From NCBI GenBank assembly GCA_027604665.1, contig JADGIZ010000461.1, forward strand, positions 1 through 13,293: DNA of 13,293 bases, read 5' to 3'. Source of the DNA: Polyrhizophydium stewartii (lineage: Eukaryota; Chytridiomycota; Chytridiomycetes; Rhizophydiales). Below, piece after piece: positions 1 through 8,300 of the stretch (the first letter of the stretch is position 1; each line of letters starts with the position of its first letter). A program made the translations under genes and the position numbers. Below the pieces are notes generated by a model. That model had not been told where the DNA came from, did not search any database, and saw only the letters and a list, made by a program, of their open reading frames with translations.

Positions 1-364
1 CCCGCCCCCGGTGTCTGCTGCCCGCGGGGCCACGGCGCCCACCCGCCGCCCGGCCCCTGCGCAGGGCCGCGATCGCCAAACAGCCGCGGCGGCGTCCATC
101 GCCTGCCCGCCGCGACGACTCATGCGGCGGCGGTCGCCCAGGAGGCACACACGTCCCGCGTGCCTCGCTCCTCGACAAACTTGTGCACGGACAACGGGCG
201 CTTGTCGGGCGGAGCTCCCCCTGCGATCCTGGACAAATGGCCGCGGCTGACGAGCAAGGAATGCACAGGCCCACTTTCATTCGCGCCGTCCAAGCGGATG
301 CAGCCGGGCAGAGAAACACAGACACACACAGAGAGGCTGCGAACCAACGCCGTGCAGCCGCCCA
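1..364. other. Left-edge stretch with no recognised gene
   Basis: No reading frame here resembles a known protein on either strand; the open frames are short and have the arginine/alanine/proline composition expected of random GC-rich DNA. It lies downstream of the multicopper oxidase stop on the minus strand, so part is probably its 3' untranslated region, but I see no AATAAA on that strand. A short CA-rich microsatellite lies at about 315-332. Confidence 0.5.
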
Positions 365-1049
365 TCAGGCGGAGCTCGGCAGCGACGACCAGTACCGCGC
401 CGCGGGCAGCTTGACGCCCGAGCGCGCACAGCCGTCGATGATGCGCGGCGGCACGCGCGTCTTGGCGAGCTTGTCGGCGCCAGACACGAACGTGATGACG
501 AGGCCCTGCATCATGTGCCACTCGATATGGCAGTGGAACAGCCAGGCGCCGGGGTTGTTGGCCACAAAGCGGATGCGGACATATCCCTTGCTGCCGCCGC
601 ACAGACCCTCGTCGGCGGGGCCGCCGGGAGCGCCGCCGGGCTTCCTGATCTTGCAGCCGGGCACGGCGATCGTGTCGCGTTCCGGGTACATGGGCTTGTT
701 GCCCGACGGCTGGGGCACCAGATTGAGCTGCGTGCCGTGCCCGACAACCTGGAAGACGTGGCCGTGCAGGTGGAAGACGTGCTCCATGGGGTCATCGTTG
801 TAGACGGTCATCTCAACGATTGAGTTGTAGTCGACCGGGATGACGTTGGACAGCGCCTGCTGCGTGTTGTTGCGGATGGCGTCGTACAGGATCGGCACCT
901 TGGGCGGCTCGTAAGCCGAGTCGGTGAAGTAGCCGTCGACGGACGTGAAGGCGCGGCTCTTGTTGGTGGCGTCGTCGGGCACGATCTGGAACGACATGAT
1001 GATGGGCGATCGTGCGGCAGCAGCTGGCCTTGGCGAGAGATGCGGCGGC
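365..1049 (-). CDS. Multicopper oxidase (laccase-like), C-terminal fragment
   Basis: This is the C-terminal cupredoxin domain of a multicopper oxidase, the family that oxidises phenols or metal ions and reduces oxygen to water. The product shows the third copper motif HVFHLHGH and the fourth, HCHIEWHMMQGL, which carries the type-1 copper Cys, the flanking His ligands and a Leu at the axial position, as in laccases. Upstream of these is a strand typical of the domain's start (IIMSFQIV) and the PPKVPIL segment. The family's first two motifs (HWHG, HSH) and roughly 300 or more residues are missing: galactokinase begins on the other strand at 1175 and no other piece lies in the window. The 5' limit is uncertain. 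An acceptor-like CAG at 1052-1050, with a CTGAC branch site at 1090-1086 on the minus strand, suggests this is a real terminal exon starting at 1049; an in-frame ATG lies at 997. It may be a truncated pseudogene or an assembly junction. Domain identity is firm; functionality is doubtful. Confidence 0.82.
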
Positions 1050-1174
1050 CTGGCGGGAGATGCAGCGGTGCAAGTCATCTCCTCTGTCAGCCGGTCACGT
1101 TTCCAGGGCGGCCACGTGCCCAGTGCGTCAAAAGCGCTCCGTCGCCTCCGCCGTTTCTTGCCCAGACTCCCGCC
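1050..1174. promoter_or_regulatory. Upstream region of galactokinase, with a CACGTG site
   Basis: This gap separates the oxidase fragment (minus strand) from the galactokinase ATG (plus strand) and must hold the galactokinase promoter and 5' leader. A palindromic CACGTG lies at 1113-1118, the core recognised by bHLH factors in fungi. One such hexamer can occur by chance, so a regulatory role is only a suggestion. No TATA box is evident. Confidence 0.3.
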
Positions 1175-3602
1175 ATGACCCAGACCCCGCTGTCCGCCAC
1201 CTTCCCCGAGACCAACGCCCGCCTCGAGGACATCTACGACGTCGCCGTGCTGCCCGCCCAGCGGTGAGTGCGCCCGGCACTCGCGTGGCACGGGCGATCT
1301 CCCCCACACGCCGCGCCTTGCTGACGCCTTGTCCGGTTCGCCGCCAGCGAGCGCTACGCCGCCGCGGCCGCCGCCTTCGAGAAGCACTTTGGCCGCCGTC
1401 CAGACTTCTTTGCCCGCTCGCCCGGCCGCGTGAACCTCATCGGTGCGTGCGCCGCCGCTGCCGCCGCCGCTGCTCGCCCGCCCGCCCCGCTGGTGTCGGC
1501 CGCCCTCTGCTGTCTCGTGTCACGCCTCGCGGTGGCGCCCTGCTGACGCCAGCTTGCGCAAACCACTTCGCCGACCGACCTCGGCGCTGCCGCCGACCCC
1601 CGTGCTGCCGCCGCGCAGGCGAGCACATCGACTACGCCGGATACAGCGTGCTGCCCATGGCCATCGACCGCGACGTTGTGGTGCGTCCTCGCTGCCTGCT
1701 CCTCCTTCGCGGCTGCGCCTCAGCAGCAGCGGGCGTGCACGCAACCAATCGATGCGATCGCATCGATCGATGGTGGGATGACCGGCCGTGGCGGTTGGTC
1801 ATCCCACCATCGATCGTCAGCGTTCGCATCGATTGGTTGCGAAGCGGTCGCGTGCACGCCCGCTGCTGCCGAGGCGCAGCCGCGACCGCTTCGCAACCGA
1901 TTGGTGCGATCGCTGACGACCGCCGCGGCCGCCCGCCACACATTCGGGTTCGGCACCGCCGTCACCGTCCTGCTTCTGCTTGATCCCGGTCCCGGCCCCT
2001 CTCCCGACGATGCGATCGCCGCCAGATCGCCACCGCCGTCGAGACCCCGGCCGACGGCGCCGCCGCCCACGTCGCTCTGGCCAACATCGACTCGGACAAG
2101 TACCACTCGCGCTCGTTCGACCACGACGCCAACGAGTTTGTCATTGTCGACTCGACCATCCACGAGTGGAGCAACTACTTCAAGTGCGGCTACAAGGGTG
2201 CCTTCGAGGCCGCCAAGCCGGCGGGTGCCAAGAGCGTCAAGGCGCTTGTCTCGGGCACCGTGCCTGCCGTGAGTCCCGCTTCCTCGTTCGGCCTCGGCGC
2301 CACATCACCCAAACATCGATGGGTCACGTGTACCACCATCCCCTGGCCCGTCCCACCGCTGACACGATCTGGATCACATCAGGGTGCGGGCGTCTCGTCG
2401 AGCTCGGCGTTCGTCTGCGCCTCCGCAGTCGCCACCCTCACCGCCAACGACGCCATCCTCAACAAGGGCGACCTCGTCAAGGCGGCCATCCGCGGCGAGC
2501 ACTACGCCGGCGTCCAGACGGGCGGGTACGCCCCGCCTCGGATCGGCCACTATCGCTCCGATGCACGCGTGCTCCTTGGCTGACCCATCTGCTTGTCGCG
2601 TCCTCGCTGTTGTGACTCGCGCAGCATGGACCAGTCCATCTCCATCATGGGCCTCAAGGGATCGGCCCTCATCATCCACTTCTTCCCCGGCCTCAGCGCT
2701 GTGCCCATCGCCTTCCCCAAGGGCGACGAGACCCCCGTGTTTGTCATCGCCAACACCCTCGTCACGGCCGACAAGCACGTCACCGCCCCGACCAACTACA
2801 ACCTGCGCGTCGTCGAGACCCGCCTCGGCGCTGCTCTGCTTGCCAAGAAGCTCGGCGTCGCCACGCCCGAGGACGGCATCCTGACCTTCCGCCAGGTGCA
2901 GGACCGCCACTTTGGCTCCGACAGCTTCGCCGGCAACGAGGCTGCCCAGCTCAACACTCTCCTTGAGCTTGTCGACGAGCACATTGACAAGAAGCCGTAC
3001 TCGCTCGAGGGCATCGCCGCCGAGCTCGGCCTCGAGCTTGACGCGCTCAAGCACAAGTACATTGGCTCGATTGTCATCCGCGCCGACGACTTCAAGATCT
3101 ACGCCAGGGCCAAGCATGTCTTCTCTGAAGCCCGCCGCGTCTTCCTCTTCCGCGACGCCTGCGCCAGCGGCGCCTCGGGCAAGGACCTCCTCGAGAAGCT
3201 CGGCCACCTCATGAACGACTCGCAGACCAGCTGCCGCGACCTCTTCAACTGCAGCTGCCCGGAGATCGACGAGCTCACCGAGATCTGCCGGTACGTGCCT
3301 GCTGCTTGGTCGTTGACTTGTTGCGCGGCCATCCAGATGGCTGACGTCGACATGCGTTCCCGCTTCTCAGCCGCGCTGGCGCTTACGGCTCCCGCCTCAC
3401 TGGCGCCGGATGGGGCGGCTGCACCGTCTCGCTCGTTGCCGAGAGCCGCGTTGCCGACTTCATCGAGCAGGTCAAGGAGCAGTACTACTTCACCAAGTGG
3501 CCCGCGTGGAAGTCGGACTCGGCGGCCCTGGCCCGCATGGACGACTACATCTTCGCCAGCAAGCCCGGCGTCGGCGCCGCCGTGGTGCGCGAGTCGTTCT
3601 AA
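1175..3602 (+). CDS. GAL1: Galactokinase (GHMP kinase, Gal1-like), seven exons
   Basis: Galactokinase phosphorylates galactose with ATP to galactose-1-phosphate, the entry step of the Leloir pathway, in the cytosol. Exons by frame matching: 1175-1263, 1348-1442, 1619-1680, 2026-2268, 2383-2525, 2625-3290, 3371-3602, giving 509 aa, a normal length for a fungal Gal1. The family signature GRVNLIGEHIDY is at residues 56-67, split by intron 2, with the catalytic Arg57. The GHMP phosphate-binding loop GAGVSSSSAF is at 164-173. GGMDQ at 210-214 holds the catalytic-base Asp213 and is split by intron 5. The segment NTLVTADKHVTAPTNYNLRV is strongly Gal1-like, and the C-terminal GHMP motif GSRLTGAGWGGC is at 439-450. 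Introns are 84, 176, 345, 114, 99 and 80 nt, all GT-AG, most with CTGAC branch sites. Intron 3 contains a nested inverted repeat, and intron 4 is stop-free in frame. The start ATG follows CCCGCC and gives the usual short N-terminus. The next gene lies 175 bp downstream on the same strand. Confidence 0.95.
1707..1885. repeat. Long imperfect inverted repeat inside galactokinase intron 3
   Basis: Two arms, 1707-1783 and 1797-1885, are reverse complements around a 13-nt centre. The inner 20 bp (1764-1783 against 1797-1816) match perfectly. The outer 30 bp (1713-1742 against 1850-1879) match at 29 positions, and the match continues outward to 1707 and 1885. The right arm carries an extra block of about 11 nt near 1841-1851. 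The whole lies inside a 345-nt intron, the longest in the window. It could be a fold-back or MITE-like mobile element, and would form a strong hairpin in the pre-mRNA or a cruciform in DNA. No target-site duplication is obvious. Confidence 0.9.
1881..1920. repeat. Third copy of the intron 3 repeat unit
   Basis: Bases 1881-1898 are the perfect reverse complement of 1835-1852 (18 bp). The similarity continues imperfectly to 1920 against 1812-1834, ending in GCTGACGA on both. It includes the 11-nt block present in the right arm but absent from the left arm, so it is related to the right arm. The three copies alternate in orientation and allow mutually exclusive hairpins. Confidence 0.85.
2269..2382 (+). 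other. Stop-free, length-3n intron 4 of galactokinase
   Basis: This intron begins GTGAGT, has a CTGACAC branch site near 2359-2365 and ends CAG at 2382. It is 114 nt, phase 0, and has no stop in the coding frame, so retention would add 38 residues immediately before the phosphate-binding loop. The inserted peptide has no counterpart in galactokinases, so removal is expected; nonsense-mediated decay would not detect a retained copy. Confidence 0.85.
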
Positions 3603-3727
3603 GCGGCTGCTCTTTTTCTGTGCTCTCATCTCTGCCACGGTCTGCCCGACGGTGCTCGCTCGAGCCGCTGCGCGTTGCCGATGCCTGTATCATCACCGCT
3701 GATCGCATCGCAAGTCGAAGATCGCGC

Positions 3728-3733
3728 AATAAA
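3728..3733 (+). terminator. AATAAA polyadenylation signal of galactokinase
   Basis: An exact AATAAA lies about 125 nt after the galactokinase stop and 44 nt before the ATG of the next gene. It is the only clear canonical signal I found in the window, and its placement implies that the galactokinase 3' end and the next gene's leader nearly touch. Confidence 0.6.
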
Positions 3734-3777
3734 GCCATGTTTTCCAAGAGTCCCGAAGGCCTACACGCCAGAGCAAC

Positions 3778-5336
3778 ATGGCCGGACGCGCCAGCAGACC
3801 CAAGCGGACGCCTGCCAGTGGCGGCGGGCAAAAGGCAGCGACAGCATCCTCTGCCAAGCCGAGCAAGGACGACCGTCTCGGGCGCCTCAAGGACCAGCAG
3901 CGCCGGTGGATGGCCGAGATGGCGAGCGAAGGCGGCGGCCGGCCGACGCATCAGGCGCTGCCGTCCATCTCGGTGGCACAGCCGCCCCGGATGAGCTCGG
4001 ACCAACCGGCTCCAGCGCGGCGCCAGACGGCTAGCCCCGCCGTGCGGCAGCATCGCGAGCCACGTCCGCCTGCAGAAAGCGAGTCGGATCTGCTTGTCAG
4101 CAACTGGTGTCGGCGGCCAAGCTTTCCAACCGAGGCGGCGACAGCGCCGGCCGCGACATCCCGCTCAGATGGATTCACGCCTCAGTCCAAGATACCTGCG
4201 CTGGAGCGGCTCGACACGGCGGGGGCTCTGTGGCCGCGGACGGCACCGGCACGGCCTGCGAATGACCAGCTTGCGTGTCCTCTGTGCGGACAACGCATCC
4301 AGATGCCCGTGCTGGCAATTCCGTGAGTCTCTGATGTGGTTCTCGTCGGCCTGTGTCGAAGCTGACATCCAACTGCAGATGTGGACACTCGTTCTGCGAG
4401 GCGGTGGGGTCGAAGCCGCCTGCGACAAACCTGCGCGAGAGATGCCCAAAGCTAACGCTCGTTTTTCGCCATTGCAGTGCTTGGCCGATCACATGCAGAG
4501 GCCGACGCTCTCTGGTGGCTTGGTCGAGTGCTCATGCTGTTCGAGAGCCATCCAAGCGCATGCCCCAAATCTTGCCTTGAAGCAGCTGCTCGACACAGCC
4601 GCGGCGCTCCAGGCCCTCGCCAGCGAAACAGAGCCGCTGGCACGCATCTCGGGGCCAAGCTCGACTGGACCGCCCCCCGCGATAGAATCACCCATCGTCG
4701 TTAGGACTCTGGATGACGGATCTCGGCGCATAATCAACAGTCCTCCCTCACCGCGGTCGTCCGATGGCGTTCATCGACATGGGCCGCCGAGAAACCTGGC
4801 TCTTCCAGACTTTGACCAAGAACCCGAGCAGCTGGCAAACGTGTGGGTGTATTTGTGCCGCCAGATCCGCGGCCGCCTGGCGGGTATCTGATTCCACGCC
4901 TCGCAGATACAAGACGCAGTACGAGCAGCTCAAGCAGCGATGTGCTCTTCTCGAGGAGGAATCCGCGCTGCTTCGGAGAGAGCGCAGCTACAAGCAGAAC
5001 CAGCTGGATGCGGCGCGTGAGACGCTGTCCAAGTCCACGAGCGAGCTCGCCGAAGTCGAGGGGCTTATTGCGCACTACCAGAACAAACTCAAGGAGCTGC
5101 ACGCGACTATCGCCACCTCCCGCGAGCAGGCCGCCAAGCTCGGCGACATTGTTGCCAAGCTGGACGAACGCGAGACACTCGCTTCGACGACGCTTGATGC
5201 TCTCGTTCGCCGGCGCGACAAGGTCAAGGTCGTCTTTGAGGGCATTCAGCGATCGCTCATTGACGCTACCCCGGAGCGTGTTTCTTCGCTGGGTGCCCCG
5301 CTCGACGCTGTCGCGGCGGCCGCCGAGTCGAGATAA
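3778..5336 (+). CDS. RING-finger coiled-coil protein (putative E3 ubiquitin ligase)
   Basis: Four exons, 3778-4322, 4379-4403, 4478-4842 and 4907-5336, give a 454-residue protein. Residues 1-160 are a basic, Ser/Pro/Ala-rich, probably disordered segment. A C3HC4 RING finger follows: Cys167, Cys170, Cys183, His185, Cys188, Cys191, Cys208 and Cys211, in the order CPLC, CGHSFC, CL, CSCC. Two introns (56 and 74 nt) cut through the finger, and only their removal assembles it, which supports the model. RING fingers of this type usually recruit E2 enzymes for ubiquitin transfer. Residues about 225-311 are a Ser/Pro-rich linker, and 313 to about 430 is a predicted coiled coil rich in Glu, Lys, Gln and Leu (for example QYEQLKQRCALLEEESALL), as in TRIM-like RING/coiled-coil proteins; no B-box is seen. 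Intron 3 (4843-4906) uses a GTGGGT donor. The ATG lies in good context (AACATGG). I cannot name an orthologue. The stop is 46 bp before the CCDC39 ATG. Confidence 0.75.
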
Positions 5337-5382
5337 ACATTTCTTTGAGGAACGCCTTTACCGCGTATCCGCCAGGCACAAC

Positions 5383-8300
5383 ATGCTGAGCTCGGCGTCG
5401 CTCCGCGCCATCGAGGCCGCGACCGAGCTCGGCGACAACCAGTTTGTCCACTCGCTTCCGCGCTTCGCCAACGATGCCAACAAGGCCCTGAGCCAAAAGG
5501 CACGTGCCGCGGCAGCTTGAGCCAGCGTGGCGTCTCCCGCGCGGCATGCCGTAGTCGAAGCTGTCTCGTTGCGGGCGAGTCGCTGCTGCTGACGCGACAA
5601 CACTGGCGGCGACACGCCCACAGATCAGGAGCCTTGAGGCCAAGCTCAACAGCCTCATCGCCACGGCCGAGGACAATGTTTCACGCAGCGACTCGATCAC
5701 GGGTCACATGAAGAACGTGCAGCAAGAGCTCAACCATACACAGGAAAGAGTCCCTCCAAGACCGCCGCTTGCCCTTGCCGCGCCTTCCCAACTGACGCGA
5801 GTTACCCACTCTAGGCTCTGTACGACGCCAAGAGCCGCCAGATCGAAACCGAGGAGCACTTCAAGCAGCTCGCCGACCGCGAGACTGGCCGCCTGACGCT
5901 CGAGATCAAGCGCATCGGCAACGAGATCACCGAGATCACAGACCACGTAGGTTGCGCCGGGGAGCCAAGGATTCCAGTGATGCTTCATAAGTGCGCTGAC
6001 ATGGCCGCACAGCTCAACACGCTGCAAAACAACATCTACCGCGGCAATGAGCGCATCGAGGCCATCCGTACCGAGCTCAAACTCGAGAACGACGAGCTGG
6101 CCGAGTGGCTGCGTGTGCAGAGCGAGAAGGAAGAGGACAGCATGGCACTGGCCAAGTATTCCAAGGAAGACGAGGCCAAGATCAAGGAGCTCAATCTCGC
6201 GATTGAGAAGCACATGCAGGAGGTCAACCGCAAGAAGGCCATTCTGAGCGCCGAGGTGGGCGTTGTTAGCGGCTTTTGGCTGGACGCTTGCATGTTAATA
6301 CTTGCCCCGGCCGTCCAAACCCAGGTCACCGAGACCCAAGTCGCTCAAATCGAGCTCGACAAGACGACGGAGGCGTTCAAGCAGCTGCACCAGGAGCGCC
6401 AGGACCTCATCAACCAATGGGAAAGCGCCATCAAAAACATGCAGAAGCGGGACGAGGATATTACCTCATCACAGGAGGTGTACCAAAGCCAAAAGGAAAA
6501 GATACGCCAGACTCAGGAGGTGCTGAAGGAGCGCCAGGACTTTCTTGAGCAGCAGATGGCGCAGAACACAGACACTGAAAAGAACATCGGCATCTGCGAG
6601 CGCAACGTGTGCAAGCTGCGGTACGACAAGCGTGCTTGATTCACGGAGAAGCCCGGATGATTGTATTCCTGCTCACATGCGACAGCGCAGCGAGCAGCAC
6701 GCAGATGCGACTGCGTCTCTTCAGCAATATCGCGACGAGGTTGAAGTTCTTCGCAACACTCTCAACAAGTGTGCGTGTGAATGCCGCGCACGCGCAGCAG
6801 ACTGAAAGCAGTGTGCTGATGCGAATCCAGCCGCCACCGAGCTCGTGAACAAAAAGGGCGAGCTTACGAACCTCAAGGGTGAGCTCCAGGACCGTCAGAA
6901 CAAGCTCAGTGACGACCGCAAGGCGTACGAAAGTCTCAAGGAGAAGCTGTACCGCCTTGACGACGAGACAATGACGATGGAGGCCAAGGCTGAGGAAGTG
7001 AGGCGTGACCACGGTCATCTCGTCTCTCTACGTCGCTGACAGATCCCCTACCAGCTGCAAGAGATGCTTCGCCGCGAGGAGCTCAAGGACAAGGAGCTCG
7101 ACAGACAGATCAAGATGCTCCGCGAGCTTCGTGGGTCCAGCGCAGAGCATGCATAACACAGGAGACAACGCTGTGCTGACTGTAGCCGCAGAATTCAAGA
7201 AGAGCCAGGAGCTGTTCAAGCTCCGCCAAGACGAGAAGAACATGAGCGCTGAGATTCTTGGCGGCGAGGCGGCCTTGCGCAACCTCAAGACCAAAATCAA
7301 CAAGCTTGACCAGGAGGCGCTCAAGCAGCGTGCGATGCTATACACCATGGAGTTCCAGATCCAGCAACTCGAGCGGAAGCTCCGACGCGCACAAGGCGAC
7401 CGTACCGACGAGGAAAAGGACATTCTGCTGAAACGCATCGAGGAGTTGAATGCGTCGCTTGAGGTGCAGACGGGCAGGTGGACGCTGCTGAACAACCAGC
7501 TCAAACGGTCCCAGGAGGATCTTAGGCACGCCAAGCGCCAGCTGGATGTGTTGATGCGCACCAAGGAGTCTATTATTGCCAGCATCGACGAGCTGAACAT
7601 GTACAACGAGAGCGCTGTGAGGGTTATTTCGTCTGAACATCGTGCGACGCTTTGCCCGACTGACGGTTGATTTGCTGTGCATACAGTCGCACCAGCTTGC
7701 GGCCAAAACCAAGGAGAAGGAAGACGTCATGGTTGAAGAGAACATCCTGCGTCTTGAGCTCCGCAAGCTGCGCGGGTTCCTCAACTCGCGCGCGGACGAG
7801 GTCTTTACACTCGAGTCGCGGCAGGTCCAGCTCCAGCTTGCACTCGAGGAGCGTGCCAAGGAGATCGAGATCCACAAGGACATGCTTCGCATCCAAATCA
7901 AGAACGCCGAGGAGGAGCGGCACTCGGCTGCAGCCGAGCTGCGCGAGCGCGTGGGCAAGGTCGAGAAACTCAAGAAGCGATTTGAGATCCTCATGACGCA
8001 GTTTGCTCCCGAGGAGGGCGAGGAGGAGCACACGCAGGCGTACTACGTCATCAAAGCCGCTCAGCGTCGCGAGGAGCTGCAGCGCGAGGGCGACGAGCTC
8101 GACGCCAACATCCGCCGCGCTGAAAAGGAGATCAAGGCACTGGAGAACACGCTCAAGCTCATGAACGACCGCAACGAGGCGTATCGGCTCAAGTACGTTG
8201 GCGGTTGATGCCGGCGATGTGCACGACTGAGCTGCTGACGGCTATGGCTCGACAGCTTGTACAAGGCAGAGCTCGACAGCAAGGACCTTCAGCACAAGGA

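Noticed and set aside
1050..1387. Minus-strand open frame extending the oxidase fragment upstream by about 110 residues
   Set aside because: It runs antisense through galactokinase exons 1 and 2, encodes Arg/Gly-rich sequence unlike any cupredoxin domain, and is open only because of GC-rich codon bias.
1443..1618. Extra coding exon in the 176-nt galactokinase intron 2
   Set aside because: Splicing it out joins NLIG to EHIDY exactly at the family signature; any inserted exon would break that motif.
365..3602. Galactokinase nested in an intron of a complete multicopper oxidase gene
   Set aside because: No N-terminal oxidase exon appears anywhere to the right within the window, where other genes fill the space.
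5327..5375. A possible 49-nt intron (GTCGAG...CCAG) that would fuse the RING protein in frame to CCDC39
   Set aside because: The phases fit, but the donor is weak, there is no CTGAC branch site, it would be the shortest intron here, and no RING-CCDC39 fusion is known to me. Worth checking by RNA only.
5504..5623. GT donor (GTGCCG) for CCDC39 intron 1
   Set aside because: Its phase does not match any nearby acceptor in the downstream CCDC39 frame, whereas the GC donor four bases earlier restores the frame and the alignment.
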